Source: Pseudalkalibacillus sp. SCS-8
GTDB taxonomy: Bacteria; Bacillota; Bacilli; Bacillales; Fictibacillaceae
DNA: 64,000 nucleotides
Direction: 5' to 3'
Assembly (NCBI RefSeq): GCF_040126055.1
Contig: NZ_CP143541.1
Coordinates: forward strand, 2,356,001 to 2,420,000
The translations under genes and the position numbers were made by a program. Each line of letters begins with the position of its first letter. Within the stretch, counting starts at the first letter, position 1. Positions 17,998 through 29,988 of this stretch are shown piece by piece. The notes beneath the pieces are model-generated. The model worked only from the letters and a program-made list of their open reading frames with translations. It did no database searches and had not been told where the DNA came from.

Positions 17998-19119
17998 CTA
18001 TTCTAAGAAATCTTTCAAGCGTTTACTACGACTTGGATGACGCAGCTTGCGAAGTGCTTTTGCTTCGATTTGACGGATACGTTCACGTGTGACCCCGAAT
18101 ACTTTACCGACTTCTTCAAGGGTTCTTGTACGGCCATCGTCAAGACCGAAACGGAGTCTCAATACATTTTCTTCACGGTCAGTCAGCGTATCCAATACAT
18201 CTTCAAGCTGTTCTTTCAACAATTCGTATGCAGCTGCATCGGATGGAGCAAGTGCCTCTTGGTCTTCAATGAAATCACCAAGATGTGAATCATCTTCCTC
18301 ACCAATTGGTGTTTCGAGGGAGACTGGCTCCTGAGCAATTTTCAGGATTTCTCTCACTTTTTCCGGTGAAAGCTCCATTTCCTTCCCAATCTCTTCAGGT
18401 GTTGGTTCACGCCCGATATCCTGCAAGAGTTGTCGCTGTACCCTGATGAGCTTATTAATCGTCTCTACCATATGAACTGGAATACGGATCGTTCTTGCCT
18501 GGTCAGCTATCGCACGAGTAATCGCTTGGCGGATCCACCAGGTTGCATAGGTACTGAACTTATATCCTTTACGATAGTCAAACTTCTCTACCGCTTTGAT
18601 CAATCCCATGTTACCTTCTTGGATGAGATCCAGGAACAACATCCCTCGACCTACATAGCGTTTTGCTATACTTACAACCAATCGGAGGTTCGCTTCTGCG
18701 AGACGACGCTTCGCTTCCTCATCCCCATTCTCAATCCGTTGTGCGAGACTGATTTCATCATCTGCCGATAATAGATCGACACGACCGATTTCCTTCAAAT
18801 ACATCCGTACTGGATCATTGATCTTTACTCCAGGAGGTACACTCAAGTCGTTTAAGTCGAACTCGTCATCCCCACTCTTGACCACTTCTTGAATATTTGG
18901 GTCATCGCCATCCTCTTCGACAATCTCAATTCCTTGATCACCCAAATACTCATAAAATACGTCCATTTGGTCCGAGTCTTGTTCAAATGGGGCGAGTTTA
19001 TTGGTAACTTCATTATAAGTGAGAACGCCTCTTTTTTTACCGAGTTCAACTAATTGTTCTTTTACTTGATCGATGGTTAATTCACCTTCCGCTTCTTGGC
19101 GATTAGGTTTCTCAGCCAT
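17998..19119 (-). CDS. rpoD: RNA polymerase housekeeping sigma factor sigma-A
   Basis: A 373-residue sigma-70 factor nearly identical to B. subtilis SigA through regions 1.2 to 4.2. Region 2 holds [17 protein letters not shown], with the -10 binding helix [14 protein letters not shown], and region 4 ends with the helix-turn-helix [15 protein letters not shown]. The frame is open to 19137, but GAAGGAGGGG before the ATG at 19119 and the family N-terminus MAEK fix that start. It follows dnaG by 32 bp in the macromolecular synthesis operon yqxD-dnaG-rpoD. Confidence 0.98.
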   Translation of the reverse strand: MAEKPNRQEAEGELTIDQVKEQLVELGKKRGVLTYNEVTNKLAPFEQDSDQMDVFYEYLGDQGIEIVEEDGDDPNIQEVVKSGDDEFDLNDLSVPPGVKINDPVRMYLKEIGRVDLLSADDEISLAQRIENGDEEAKRRLAEANLRLVVSIAKRYVGRGMLFLDLIQEGNMGLIKAVEKFDYRKGYKFSTYATWWIRQAITRAIADQARTIRIPVHMVETINKLIRVQRQLLQDIGREPTPEEIGKEMELSPEKVREILKIAQEPVSLETPIGEEDDSHLGDFIEDQEALAPSDAAAYELLKEQLEDVLDTLTDREENVLRLRFGLDDGRTRTLEEVGKVFGVTRERIRQIEAKALRKLRHPSRSKRLKDFLE

Positions 19120-19151
19120 ACGATCCCCTCCTTCCATACTTCTAACTTCGA

Positions 19152-20963
19152 TTAACTCTTTAAAGCTTTTTTCAGTTCCACGATTTCCATCGCGATCCGT
19201 GCAGCCTCAACCATGTCCTGTTCGCGTTCTGCACGTTTCTTGTCTTTCTCTCTTTCTTGTATTTCAAGCAATTTAGGATACTTCTTCACTTGCTTTACAT
19301 AATCGTAAAGCTCTTGATCAGATATATCCTCATTGATTGTCAGCATTGCTAATTCTGTGACCACCTGTTTCAAACGCTGGTCGTCGATCCTTTCAAGAAA
19401 CATACTGATATCAGGGGTATTCCCTTCCGCATAGTACGCATACAAGTAAGCCGAAATTGCACTGTATTCGTCTATGTTGAAAGCTCCACCCAGAAGCTCC
19501 TCCACTTTTTCAGCGATACTTACGTCCTTTAGCATATGGGCAAGTAAAATCCGCTCAGCATTGTGGAAGGCAGGAAGAAGTCGTGATGGTTGACCGATAT
19601 ATTTCTTAGGGTTATTCTCCCTATTTCGACCATCCTTATCCTTTTTCCTCTTCTGATCCATGAAAGCCTGATATTGTTGTTGTTTCAAAGCATCAAGAGA
19701 GAGATTGAATTCATCCGCCAGCTGTCGTAAGTAATGATCTCTTTCTACAGCTTTGGGGAGTTTTGCAATTTCATGTAATATCTCTTCGATATAGCGCATC
19801 CGTTCTCCTTCATCTTGGAGGTTTTTTCCTCTGCGCATGAATTGCATTTTGAAAGCCATTACCGTCAAACTTGCCCCTATTACATCCTTTTTAAACCGGT
19901 CTCCTCCGTGTTTTTGGATATAGTCATCAGGGTCCATTCCTTGAGGCATCTGTGCAATTCTCACATTGCAATTCACCTTTTCAATTAATTCCGATGCCCT
20001 GAAGGCTGCATTGATTCCCGCTTGGTCAGAGTCATAACAGATGATGACAGTCGTGACGTTTCGACTTAACAAACGGGCTTGCTCTTCTGTGAGTGATGTC
20101 CCTAACGTCGCCACACCGTTCGTCAGCCCGGCTTTCCAGGCAGCAATCACATCTACATAGCCTTCAAACAGAATGGCCTTATCTTCTTTTCTCATAACAG
20201 GTCTAGCCATATGGTAACCGTAGAGTGATTTGCTTTTGTGAAAAATTTTCGTTTCTGGACTGTTCAAATATTTCGGTTCACCCTCACCAAGAATCCTTCC
20301 GCCAAAAGCAATGTTCTTTCCTTGGGAATCCCAAATGGGGAACATTATCCGATTACGGAAACGATCGAAATACTTGCCATCGAATTCACGCCTAGCCAGA
20401 ATCCCAGCTTCCTGCATTGTAGCTAGTGAATAATTCCGCTTGTGCAGGAATGATGTAGCAAACTCCCAAGAATCTGGAGCATAGCCGATTTGGAAATGGT
20501 CGATCATTTCTTCGGTGAATCCTCGGTTAAGCAAGTACTCTTTTGCTTTTTGCCCGTATTCGGTATTTGTTAAACAATGGTGGTATAACCTTGCTAGTAA
20601 CCCATGCCCCTCCCGCATTGTCTCCTTCTCTTTGGAGGCTTGGTCATTCTGGTTTGGTGTGTCCAGCTGGGGAAGTTCGATACCGATACGATCAGCGAGG
20701 TTTCTTATCGCTTCAATAAAGGAAAAGCCTTCTAATTCCATCAAGAATGAAATGACATTTCCACCTTTTCCACATCCAAAACATCTATAAATCTGTTTTT
20801 CTGATGAAACAGAGAAAGAAGGTGTATTCTCATTATGGAATGGACATAGCCCAAAATAATTACGTCCTTGCTTTTTCAGCTGGACATATTCACCTACCAC
20901 TTCGAGAATGTCATTCGATTTTTGTATTCGTTCAATTGTCTCTTCAGGAATACGTGCTCCCAT
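19152..20963 (-). CDS. dnaG: DNA primase
   Basis: A 603-residue DnaG primase that makes RNA primers at the replication fork. The N-terminal CHC2 zinc finger has C40, H43, C61 and C64; the TOPRIM domain follows with [15 protein letters not shown] (around 255-270) and the DSDQAG motif; the C-terminal helicase-binding domain occupies about 450-603. It lies between yqxD and rpoD on the same strand, the classical primase-sigma arrangement. The start has only a modest RBS (GGTGAT). Confidence 0.97.
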   Translation of the reverse strand: MGARIPEETIERIQKSNDILEVVGEYVQLKKQGRNYFGLCPFHNENTPSFSVSSEKQIYRCFGCGKGGNVISFLMELEGFSFIEAIRNLADRIGIELPQLDTPNQNDQASKEKETMREGHGLLARLYHHCLTNTEYGQKAKEYLLNRGFTEEMIDHFQIGYAPDSWEFATSFLHKRNYSLATMQEAGILARREFDGKYFDRFRNRIMFPIWDSQGKNIAFGGRILGEGEPKYLNSPETKIFHKSKSLYGYHMARPVMRKEDKAILFEGYVDVIAAWKAGLTNGVATLGTSLTEEQARLLSRNVTTVIICYDSDQAGINAAFRASELIEKVNCNVRIAQMPQGMDPDDYIQKHGGDRFKKDVIGASLTVMAFKMQFMRRGKNLQDEGERMRYIEEILHEIAKLPKAVERDHYLRQLADEFNLSLDALKQQQYQAFMDQKRKKDKDGRNRENNPKKYIGQPSRLLPAFHNAERILLAHMLKDVSIAEKVEELLGGAFNIDEYSAISAYLYAYYAEGNTPDISMFLERIDDQRLKQVVTELAMLTINEDISDQELYDYVKQVKKYPKLLEIQEREKDKKRAEREQDMVEAARIAMEIVELKKALKS

Positions 20964-21019
20964 GCTATCACCATTCTTTACTGTTCTCGTCTAATTTAAA
21001 ACAAAAAATGAGAAGATGG

Positions 21020-21481
21020 TCACCGTTTTAAAGGGTCGAATAGTTGTTTGAAATTTCGAATGAAATTTTGGACATCTTCTTGAGTAAATGGTGGTGGCCC
21101 TTTTGTCCGGTAACCGGAACGCCTCAATTTGCTTGAAAAGTATCTGGACTCCAACAAGGTCGGCATTTCCTCTTCCGTAAATCGCTTCCCTCTTGGTGAT
21201 ATCACCTTTACACCTTTGGATACGAGTAAGCTGGCTAAGCCATGGTCCTGGGTGATGACGACGTTCCCCTTAATCGAATGGTTCACGATGTACATGTCAA
21301 CCGATTCTGGTTCAGAATCAACAAGAATCCACTCTGCACTTTGATATTGATCTGTCGCATGACTGTATGAGGCAATAAAAAAAACCTTGTACTCATAGAA
21401 ATTCGAGATTTCAAGGATTGCTTTCTTTATTTGGTTCGGACATGCATCTGCATCAATCAACACATTTCGAGTATTCTTCAT
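21020..21481 (-). CDS. yqxD: YaiI/YqxD family (UPF0178, DUF188) protein
   Basis: A 153-residue protein with the family hallmarks IDADACPNQIKK near the N-terminus, VITQDHGLASLL in the middle and SPRGKRFTEE, features of a PIN-like nuclease fold. It is first in the yqxD-dnaG-rpoD unit. The RBS is weak: the best GAGGATG lies about 20 bases upstream of the ATG. The biochemical role is not established. Confidence 0.9.
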   Translation of the reverse strand: MKNTRNVLIDADACPNQIKKAILEISNFYEYKVFFIASYSHATDQYQSAEWILVDSEPESVDMYIVNHSIKGNVVITQDHGLASLLVSKGVKVISPRGKRFTEEEMPTLLESRYFSSKLRRSGYRTKGPPPFTQEDVQNFIRNFKQLFDPLKR

Positions 21482-21548
21482 GTATTTGTATTTCTACATC
21501 CTCTCAGCGATTCCTTCTCAATCACCAATGTTTTATATTTCAGAATAT

Positions 21549-21555
21549 TGTCGAA
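21549..21555 (+). promoter_or_regulatory. Spo0A-box-like site 1 upstream of yqxD-dnaG-rpoD
   Basis: TGTCGAA equals the core 0A box. A second copy lies at 21683-21689 in the same intergenic region. A seven-base match alone is weak evidence; the pair and their place upstream of the operon carrying the main sigma factor gene are why they are listed. Confidence 0.25.
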
Positions 21556-21580
21556 TCCTTAACCATAGTATACCCAAATT

Positions 21581-21600
21581 GTCAAGTTTAATAACTTGAC
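21581..21600. promoter_or_regulatory. Palindromic operator-like site upstream of yqxD
   Basis: Perfect 8-bp arms GTCAAGTT and AACTTGAC with a four-base spacer lie about 100 bp upstream of yqxD, between a candidate -10 TATAAT (minus strand, 21627-21632) and the gene. There is no T-run, so it is not a terminator. The binding protein is unknown. Confidence 0.4.
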
Positions 21601-21682
21601 CAGGGTACAAACACACACAATACGATATTATAACGCATTTATAGACAGATGACTATCATTTTGCACCGGTTATTTTAGTTAT

Positions 21683-21689
21683 TTCGACA
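21683..21689 (-). promoter_or_regulatory. Spo0A-box-like site 2 upstream of yqxD-dnaG-rpoD
   Basis: On the minus strand TTTGTCGAAA contains the 0A core TGTCGAA with favourable flanking Ts and As. See site 1 at 21549. Confidence 0.28.
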
Positions 21690-21773
21690 AATCCTGCACA
21701 ATCCCTTCAATAAAAAAAGATGGATGTGAACAAATCATGACGATTTCATAAAGGCATTCGTCTTTTCCCATTG

Positions 21774-21813
21774 AAAAGAAGGGGCTGACAGACAAATTGT
21801 TGTCAACCCCTTC
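21774..21813 (-). terminator. Intrinsic terminator of yqfL
   Basis: On the minus strand GAAGGGGTTGACA pairs with TGTCAGCCCCTTC (one G-T pair) around a ten-base loop and is followed by TTTTC. Confidence 0.8.
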
Positions 21814-21846
21814 ACTTTATGTGCTGAATCTTTTCTTTATACCTAT

Positions 21847-22665
21847 TTAAATACGGTTCTTGTGGATATTCAAAATATAATTCGCCGTTTCTTCGACTGC
21901 CTTGTTAGATACATCTACAACCTTACAACCTAGCTTATCGACGACCTTATCGAAATACTCCAGCTCCGCTTTGATCCGATCCATATTTGCGTAATTCGCC
22001 TGATCATCCAGCCCAAGTGCTTTCAAGCGCTCCCGTCGTATGTCGTTCAGCTTTTCAGGACTGATCCTCAGCCCGTAACACTTGGATTTAGAGACTTGGA
22101 ATAATTCTTCCGGAGGCTCCACTTCAGGTACAATCGGCACATTGGCCACCTTCAACCGTTTCAAGGCAAGATATTGGGAAAGTGGTGTTTTGGATGTACG
22201 AGATACACCTACCAAAACAATATCTGATTTGAGAATCCCCCGTGGATCCCGACCATCATCATATTTGACAGCGAATTCGATCGCTTCCACTTTACGGAAA
22301 TATTCCTCGTCCAACTTATGAACAAGACCAGGTTCATTTCGTGGAAGCTTTTTAAAGATATCGGCCATTTGATTAATCATCGGTCCGACGATATCAATTG
22401 CTGGTACCCCTTCACTTCCTGCCTTCTTTTCCAGGTGCTCCTTTATTCTCGGAATGACGAGTGTATATCCGATGATTGCATGATTGTCTTTCGCTAAGGC
22501 AACCACTTCATTTATGGTTTGTTCATCCTCCACATAGGGAACACGTCTGATTTCGATGTTGGTTGAATTGAATTGGCTGGCTGCAGCTTTGACCACAAGT
22601 TCAGCTGTTTCTCCAACAGAATCGGAAACGACATAGACGATCGGTCGTTGTATGTTCTCTGTCAT
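21847..22665 (-). CDS. yqfL: PPDK regulatory-type kinase/phosphatase YqfL (PSRP)
   Basis: A 272-residue DUF299 protein. It has the P-loop-like GVSRTSKT at about 153-160 and the conserved [12 protein letters not shown] start. In plants and some bacteria the family switches pyruvate, phosphate dikinase on and off by ADP-dependent phosphorylation and phosphorolysis. In B. subtilis YqfL works with CcpN in the control of gluconeogenesis, and the two genes are neighbours here too. The frame is open to 22683, but AAGGAGG lies directly before the ATG at 22665. Confidence 0.93.
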   Translation of the reverse strand: MTENIQRPIVYVVSDSVGETAELVVKAAASQFNSTNIEIRRVPYVEDEQTINEVVALAKDNHAIIGYTLVIPRIKEHLEKKAGSEGVPAIDIVGPMINQMADIFKKLPRNEPGLVHKLDEEYFRKVEAIEFAVKYDDGRDPRGILKSDIVLVGVSRTSKTPLSQYLALKRLKVANVPIVPEVEPPEELFQVSKSKCYGLRISPEKLNDIRRERLKALGLDDQANYANMDRIKAELEYFDKVVDKLGCKVVDVSNKAVEETANYILNIHKNRI

Positions 22666-22710
22666 ATGTACCTCCTTATCCATTTGATTGTTTCGAACGA
22701 TTCAATATAA

Positions 22711-23358
22711 TTATATGATTGCATCACCTGAGAAATCGACCAAAGCCTTTGTGATATTGGTTTTCGTGATCCGACCGATTACTTCATAGGCATCTTCGTC
22801 ATCGGTACCTTTGATGACTGGTACAGCATCAATCTGTTTATCAATAAGCTTTTCAGCGACTTCAATCAGATAATCTTCTTTCGTACAGACCGTAATGTTC
22901 GGCATACGGGTCATAATGATACTGACAGGAATTGAATTGAGCTCCTGATTCCCCATGCTTGCACGCAACAAATCTTTTCTGGATAACACACCTGCCAATT
23001 TTGCTCCTTTATCGACGACAAACAACGTACCGACATCTTCAAGGAACATCGTACATATCGCATCGTAAACCGTCGAAGCCTCTTGGACGACGACCGGTAG
23101 GGATAAGTAATCTTTCACTTTAATTTGACGGATTTTTTCTGTAAGCAATTGTGCACTTGTTTTTCCTGTATAGAAATAACCGACACGAGGGCGCGCATCC
23201 AGGTACCCTGCCATCGTCAATATGGCCAGATCCGGCCGAAGAGTTGCTCGGGTCAAATCCAATTGTTCAGCAATCTGTTCTCCCGTTATTGGTCCATAAT
23301 CCTTGACGATTTCTACGATTTTTTCTTGCCTTGCATTCAGTTCGATTGGTAACACCAC
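22711..23358 (-). CDS. ccpN: Gluconeogenesis repressor CcpN
   Basis: A 215-residue regulator with an N-terminal winged helix (about 8-65, with the recognition stretch LTRATLRPDLAIL) and two CBS domains (about 85-210). It matches B. subtilis CcpN (YqzB), which represses gapB and pckA when glucose is present. The start is a GTG in AAGGTGGTG; either of two adjacent GTG codons is possible. It precedes yqfL by about 45 bp, so the two are co-transcribed. Confidence 0.94.
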   Translation of the reverse strand: MVLPIELNARQEKIVEIVKDYGPITGEQIAEQLDLTRATLRPDLAILTMAGYLDARPRVGYFYTGKTSAQLLTEKIRQIKVKDYLSLPVVVQEASTVYDAICTMFLEDVGTLFVVDKGAKLAGVLSRKDLLRASMGNQELNSIPVSIIMTRMPNITVCTKEDYLIEVAEKLIDKQIDAVPVIKGTDDEDAYEVIGRITKTNITKALVDFSGDAII

Positions 23359-23515
23359 CTTACTGCCCTATATGCTATACTCTTTTCAATACATTATATC
23401 CTATATAATAGCTGAATAGGAAGTATTTCAAAATAAATGTGCTACATTCTCTAATTAGTAAAGCATATTAGGGGGGATGTACCGCCTGCTTCTGCTATCA
23501 AAAGCATCACGTTAC

Positions 23516-23551
23516 AAAAAGGAAAACGAAGACCCGTCAAGGTCTTCGTTT
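23516..23551 (-). terminator. Intrinsic terminator of glyS
   Basis: On the minus strand AAACGAAGACC and GGTCTTCGTTT form a perfect stem around a six-base loop, with a T-rich tail. Confidence 0.85.
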
Positions 23552-23554
23552 ATT

Positions 23555-25639
23555 TTATTGAAATACTAACTGGTTGAAATCCGCAAAGGACTTGATGAGT
23601 TTTGAGAGTTCTCTCATTTGTGCCTGACGATTTTGACGAAGTGTTTCATCCTCTGCATTCACCATCGTATGATCAAAATACTGATCGATCTCCTCTGACA
23701 GCTGCATGAGTTCGTTATAGAAGACTTCAACTTCCTCAGGCTGTTGAACACCCTCACCAGCTCGTTTACAAGACTGGAACCGTTCATATAAGGCTTTCTC
23801 TTCCTTATTCTCAAACATCTCCGGTTTGATTTCAGGCCCGTCCTCAGGTAGATTTTTTGCAATGTTAAGCACTCTTGTCAACGAATCGTTCTTCTCTTTG
23901 AAGCCTGGATCTGATAATCCGCTCCTGAGTACTTCAGCTCTACGAATGAGCATATCGACCTGGCCGATTTCCCCTGTCAGAACAGCATCTATGACATCGT
24001 ACCGGATACCCTGGTCTTGAAGAATCGTCTTCAACCGGATTGTAAAGAACTCAACCAGTTGTTGATAGACTTCGGAACGATCCTTTTTCAGCAGTCCGCG
24101 TAGTTCATAGTCATCCAGGACAATGTTCAACAGGTCTTCCATTGAAACAGGCCAGCCTTTTTGAATCAGAATCTGCAGTACTCCTGCCGCCTGTCTTCGT
24201 AGTGCATATGGATCCTGTGAACCTGTTGGGACGATGCCGATACCGAAGCAGCCGACAATCGTATCCAATTTATCCGATACACTAAGGACGGATCCTACTA
24301 CGGTACCAGGAAGTTCGTCCCCAGAAAACCTCGGCTGGTAATGTTCATTTACAGCTGCCGCGATAAGTTCATCCTCACCGAAGATTTTGGCATATTTCTC
24401 ACCCATTACGCCTTGCAATTCCGGAAATTCATATACCATTTGCGTAACGAGATCGAATTTACAAATTTCTGCAGCCCTTTGAATGGAAGCACTGGATGAT
24501 TGATCGAGTTGAAGCAAATTCGTCGTGCGATCTGCCAAGGTTTTGATTCGCTGGATTTTGTCAGCGATTGTACCTAATTCCTCATGGAACACGATTGATT
24601 CAAGTCGTGCGAGATAATCATCAATAGACTTTTTCTTATCTTCATTGTAAAAGAATTGAGCGTCTTTCAGGCGAGCGCGCAGGACTTTTTCATTCCCTTT
24701 TGCGACATTTTGGAGATGGGTGTGATCCCCATTGCGTATGGCAACGAAAAACGGCTGAAGCTCACCTGATTTGTTTTGGACAGGGAAATAACGCTGATGT
24801 TCCCTCATGGAAGTGATGAGAACTTCTGAAGGCAATTCCAGAAATTCTTCATCAAATTTCCCGTGAAGGGCTGTCGGATATTCAACGAGGTTGTTCACTT
24901 CTTCAAGCAAGCCTTCGTCTACCGGAATGACCCAGCCCTCTTCTTCCTCAAGGTTCTCGAGTTGATTTTGAATTGCGTCCTTCCTCTCTTTGGAATCAGC
25001 AATGACGAACTGACCAAGCAATTCAGTCGGATACTGAGCCGGAGATTCAATTTCAATCTCTTCACCTAGGAACCGGTGACCGAATGTTTTGCGGTCTGCT
25101 TGGACACCTGCTACTTCAAGATGAGGCACCTCTGTTCCGAATAGGAAGAGAATCCATTTAATCGGACGCACAAACTTGAAATCCCGGTCTCCCCATCTCA
25201 TATTCTTAGGGAAGTGAAGGCTCTGTATGACTTGATCAAGTTCAGGAAGCAACTCCATCGTATCAATTCCGGATGTGTGCTTTTGTGCAAAGACATATTC
25301 CGTATTCTTCACTTCTTTGAAATAGAGATCCTCTGGGGCAACACCTTGTCCTTTAGCAAATCCGATCGCCGCTTTCGACCAATTCCCCTCATCATCTAAA
25401 GCGATTTTTTTTGCAGGACCTCTTAATTCCTCTTCCTTATCTTCTTGTTTATCAGCGACATCCGTCACTTTGACAGCAAGCCTTCTCGGTGTTGAATAAG
25501 GAATGACTTCACCGTGTGCAATACGGTTTTCAGTCAGCCAAGCAGCAATTTTATCTGAAAGCTGATACATTGCGTCTGTTACGAAACGCGCCGGCATTTC
25601 CTCCAAACCGAGCTCAAGCAGAATATCTTGTCTATTCAT
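23555..25639 (-). CDS. glyS: Glycyl-tRNA synthetase beta subunit
   Basis: A 694-residue beta subunit of the tetrameric bacterial glycyl-tRNA synthetase, complete in length. It begins [16 protein letters not shown] and carries the family HD-like and anticodon-binding C-terminal regions ([16 protein letters not shown] near 620). ATG 25639 lies nine bases after GGAGG; a GTG three bases earlier is an alternative. The start overlaps the end of glyQ by 8-11 bp. Expression is set by the T-box upstream of glyQ. Confidence 0.96.
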   Translation of the reverse strand: MNRQDILLELGLEEMPARFVTDAMYQLSDKIAAWLTENRIAHGEVIPYSTPRRLAVKVTDVADKQEDKEEELRGPAKKIALDDEGNWSKAAIGFAKGQGVAPEDLYFKEVKNTEYVFAQKHTSGIDTMELLPELDQVIQSLHFPKNMRWGDRDFKFVRPIKWILFLFGTEVPHLEVAGVQADRKTFGHRFLGEEIEIESPAQYPTELLGQFVIADSKERKDAIQNQLENLEEEEGWVIPVDEGLLEEVNNLVEYPTALHGKFDEEFLELPSEVLITSMREHQRYFPVQNKSGELQPFFVAIRNGDHTHLQNVAKGNEKVLRARLKDAQFFYNEDKKKSIDDYLARLESIVFHEELGTIADKIQRIKTLADRTTNLLQLDQSSSASIQRAAEICKFDLVTQMVYEFPELQGVMGEKYAKIFGEDELIAAAVNEHYQPRFSGDELPGTVVGSVLSVSDKLDTIVGCFGIGIVPTGSQDPYALRRQAAGVLQILIQKGWPVSMEDLLNIVLDDYELRGLLKKDRSEVYQQLVEFFTIRLKTILQDQGIRYDVIDAVLTGEIGQVDMLIRRAEVLRSGLSDPGFKEKNDSLTRVLNIAKNLPEDGPEIKPEMFENKEEKALYERFQSCKRAGEGVQQPEEVEVFYNELMQLSEEIDQYFDHTMVNAEDETLRQNRQAQMRELSKLIKSFADFNQLVFQ

Positions 25640-26516
25640 CACGATCAGCCTCCTTCACCATTGGAAAACCTAACTGTTCTCTTTGATCGTAATAGGCTTT
25701 CGCACACTTTCGAGCCAGATTTCGCACCCTGCCGATGTAACCTGTTCTTTCTGTAACTGAAATGGCACCCTTCGCATCAAGTTGATTGAATGCGTGAGAA
25801 CATTTCAACACATAATCATACCCAGGAAAGACAAGCTGTTGTTCCAATGCTCGTTCTGCTTCTTTTTCATACGTTGCAAATAGATCAAACAGCATATTTG
25901 TATCGGATACTTCGAATGTATATTTCGAGTGTTCAAATTCAGGCTGGTAATACAAGTCATGGTAGGTAATGCCGGAATGCCATTCGAGATCGAATACATT
26001 CTCTTTGTCTTGTATGTACGAAGCCAGCCTTTCAATACCATACGTAATTTCTACGGATACTGGTTTCGCTTCCAGCCCTCCTACCTGTTGGAAATATGTG
26101 AACTGCGTGATTTCCATACCATCAAGCCACACTTCCCAACCTAGACCTGAGGCTGATAACGTTGGCGCTTCCCAATTGTCCTCAACGAATCGAATATCAT
26201 GCTCTAAAGGATCGATACCGATTTCCTTGAGGCTTTCCAAATAGAGTTCTTGGATATTGTCTGGAGAAGGCTTCATCACCACTTGAAATTGATGGTGTTG
26301 ATACAACCGGTTAGGGTTTTCCCCATAACGACCGTCAACCGGTCTTCGGGATGGTTCAACATAAGCGACATTCCATGGTTCAGGCCCGATGCTCCTAAGA
26401 AAGGTCATTGGATTCATCGTTCCCGCACCTTTCTCCACGTCATAAGCCTGCATGACAAAACAGCCTTGGTCTGCCCAATAACGCTGTAAAGTTAAAATCA
26501 TGTCTTGTAAGTTCAT
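25632..26516 (-). CDS. glyQ: Glycyl-tRNA synthetase alpha subunit
   Basis: A 294-residue alpha subunit, which holds the class II catalytic site of the alpha2-beta2 glycyl-tRNA synthetase. The motif 2 and 3 regions are in place ([19 protein letters not shown] around 41-59, [13 protein letters not shown] around 152-165). ATGGAGGTG precedes the ATG. The T-box leader is unusually far upstream, because a repeat element of about 430 bp lies between its terminator and this gene. Confidence 0.97.
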   Translation of the reverse strand: MNLQDMILTLQRYWADQGCFVMQAYDVEKGAGTMNPMTFLRSIGPEPWNVAYVEPSRRPVDGRYGENPNRLYQHHQFQVVMKPSPDNIQELYLESLKEIGIDPLEHDIRFVEDNWEAPTLSASGLGWEVWLDGMEITQFTYFQQVGGLEAKPVSVEITYGIERLASYIQDKENVFDLEWHSGITYHDLYYQPEFEHSKYTFEVSDTNMLFDLFATYEKEAERALEQQLVFPGYDYVLKCSHAFNQLDAKGAISVTERTGYIGRVRNLARKCAKAYYDQREQLGFPMVKEADRDE

Positions 26517-26577
26517 TGCGCACCTCCATAGTTTATTCTTTTTTCAATCCTGGCGTGGTCTAGAGTCTAATACATAA

Positions 26578-27006
26578 GCTCTGTTAAAGTATGGTGTTAA
26601 TGTCAGCTTCAGGCGGACGCTTTCCGCGGGTTAAGAAATGCGGAATCGCCTTGTTCAGGTGCGATAAAGAAAACTTGGCGATGACAAGCCTTAGCGAAGG
26701 CTGAGCCTTAGTTGCCCTTATGCTTGTAGTGCAAGCGCTGGAGATTCCTTATAAAAAACACCTTTAGTGTTTTGAAGGAATCGAAGCGACCTCGAGCACC
26801 TAGGCGATGGAGCTGGACAGACGCTTCAGCCTCCTCACTTCCACAGGATGTGGTGGCTTCGACGTTCACCACAGGACGTGGTGGTAGTTAGTCGAAAAAC
26901 CTTAATTTCTCGCTCTGCGGGGTCTTCAGCTGTTGCTTTTCCCGCTGGAGTCGCCGCCTTACGCTTCTGTTTTCTTAAAAATCAACGATATAAAAGCTAA
27001 CAGAGC
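26578..27006. repeat. Interspersed palindromic repeat, copy 2, interrupted
   Basis: The ends GCTCTGTTA and TAACAGAGC are those of the copy at 7262-7377. The right part (about 26918-26975) agrees with the copy at 32777-32905 over some 60 bp with about two differences (shared CTTCAGCTGTTGCTTTTCCC). The left part shares GCGGACGCTTTCCGCGGG. Two extra segments, 26631-26820 and about 26845-26905, enlarge it to 429 bp. It lies between the T-box terminator and glyQ, and no ORF fits it. Confidence 0.8.
26631..26820. repeat. Second repeat nested inside copy 2
   Basis: This 190-bp segment is missing from the otherwise similar copy at 32777-32905. It contains the hairpin GATTCCTT...AAGGAATC and sequences such as CGAAGCGACCTCGAGC and CTAGGCGATGGAGCTGGAC that I recognise as a widespread Bacillaceae intergenic repeat. 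It breaks copy 2 right after CCGCGGG. Confidence 0.6.
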
Positions 27007-27013
27007 CAAAACA

Positions 27014-27240
27014 TAAAAAACTCCCGTTCCTATGCCAAGACTTGACATAGGGACGAGAGTTCACCCGCGGTTCCACCCTATTTGAAGGCTTCCCAGTATG
27101 GGTCCCCTTCCACTTTATTGGAATGCTCCTGAGCGCCATTCCTTACTCCTCGATCCCCAGCTTGCACCTTCCTGGGGTCGCTTCTATCAAGGGTGGTAAG
27201 TACTCCTCTCAATCAACGCATTTTACATTTCATTTTGTTG
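27014..27240 (-). promoter_or_regulatory. Glycine T-box riboswitch of glyQS
   Basis: The minus strand carries the T-box core AGGGTGGAACCGCGGG (27064-27079). The TGGA in it can pair with the UCCA end of tRNA-Gly. Upstream lie a structured stem region with an AGTA motif and a GGC triplet in AATGGCGCTC that could be the glycine specifier, though that triplet also fits a separate hairpin. A strong terminator follows (27014-27060: CTCTCGTCCCTATG pairing with CATAGGAACGGGAG, then TTTTTT). Uncharged tRNA-Gly would favour antitermination and synthesis of glyQS. Confidence 0.92.
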
Positions 27241-27245
27241 AAAGT

Positions 27246-27274
27246 ATCATAATGGTTTTTGTTGAATTTGTCAA
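27246..27274 (-). promoter_or_regulatory. Sigma-A promoter of the glyQS T-box transcript
   Basis: On the minus strand TTGACA (27269-27274) and TATGAT (27246-27251) are 17 bp apart, immediately upstream of the T-box leader and directly after the recO stop. Confidence 0.82.
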
Positions 27275-27277
27275 CAT

Positions 27278-28021
27278 TCACTCAAATGCTTGGATTTGAT
27301 CCAAGAATCGTTTGGATTTCAATCGGATCCCTGTATATTCATCCACGTAGGTCGTTAAAATCCGCTGCAAGACTTCCTTCGTTTCATTTTTCACAGAAAC
27401 ATTGCCAAGCCTAGCAATATCGATATGATAGAAAAGATTCAACAACCTGGCAGTTTGTGTGGATAATGGGGCAGAATGCGGATCGGCATGCCTGCATTGC
27501 TGACAAAGGAAACCACCTTCACCAATTGAAAAGGAGAAATTCCCTTCCCGCTTCCCGCATATGACACACCGATCGACTTGGGGTCCTACACCTGAAATCC
27601 GGAGCATTTTCATTTCAAAAATTGCTTTCAAAATATCAGGGTCGATCCCTTCATCCAAATAGTTGAGTGAAAGGGAGAGAAATTCAAACAACGCACTCGA
27701 AGGCTTATTCTCTTCTACGACCTTGTCTAGAAATTCAACCATATAAGCTCCATAAGCCGTTTTTATGATATCTTGTTTGATACCTCGATACGAATGGATA
27801 ATTTCACCCTGACTCAAACTCCCCAGTCCACTTCCTTTTTGAATAAGGAAGTGAGCATGTGTGAAAAGCTGGGAAACAGAAGAGAGGCGACTCTTTGTCT
27901 TCTTCGCCCCTCTCGCCATTATGCCCATCTTGCCAAAATCCTTTGTATACACTGTCAATACTTTGTTCGATTCTCCGTAATCGGTCGTACGGATGACGAT
28001 CGCTTCCGTCTTGATTAACAT
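27278..28021 (-). CDS. recO: DNA repair protein RecO
   Basis: A 247-residue RecO, which loads RecA onto SSB-coated DNA with RecR. The N-terminal OB fold (about 1-80) contains GIMARGAKK. A four-Cys zinc site (C152, C155, C173, C176) sits in the C-terminal helical domain. The start has three options (GTG 28030, ATG 28027, ATG 28021); the last matches the family N-terminus (MLIKTEAIVIR) and has GGCGGTG upstream. It follows yqzL and era on the same strand. Confidence 0.95.
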   Translation of the reverse strand: MLIKTEAIVIRTTDYGESNKVLTVYTKDFGKMGIMARGAKKTKSRLSSVSQLFTHAHFLIQKGSGLGSLSQGEIIHSYRGIKQDIIKTAYGAYMVEFLDKVVEENKPSSALFEFLSLSLNYLDEGIDPDILKAIFEMKMLRISGVGPQVDRCVICGKREGNFSFSIGEGGFLCQQCRHADPHSAPLSTQTARLLNLFYHIDIARLGNVSVKNETKEVLQRILTTYVDEYTGIRLKSKRFLDQIQAFE

Positions 28022-28055
28022 CTCCATCACCGCCGCAAATTCAGTGTAGGAGTAA

Positions 28056-28205
28056 TCAAAGCTCAGTCTCTATAAAATCGCCTTTCCTTCCTTCAACTTC
28101 CAACACTTCAGGTGAAAAATCGTCTTCCTCTTCGAGTTCTTTCCACAACAGATACGTGTCGATGTTTCCAGTCTCGCAAAACAATTTCCAGGTAAAGTCC
28201 CTCAT
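28056..28205 (-). CDS. yqzL: YqzL family small protein
   Basis: A 49-residue acidic protein beginning MRDFTWKLFCETGNIDTYL, the family signature of YqzL, always found between era and recO in Bacillus. The frame is open to 28238, but AAGGTGGAG precedes the ATG at 28205. Function unknown. Confidence 0.87.
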   Translation of the reverse strand: MRDFTWKLFCETGNIDTYLLWKELEEEDDFSPEVLEVEGRKGDFIETEL

Positions 28206-28314
28206 GGAATATCTCCACCTTCCGAAAGAAATAAGCAATCTATATGATTATCATGGCCTTGATCATCCAATTTAATGTTATGGAATTTTTGACAATTTCA
28301 GCTTCTCACAAGAA

Positions 28315-29984
<1,670 letters not shown>

Positions 29985-29988
<4 letters not shown>

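Noticed and set aside
26578..27006. Insertion sequence with transposase in the glyQ leader
   Set aside because: No ORF fits, and the terminal repeats are those of a short non-coding element found elsewhere in the window.
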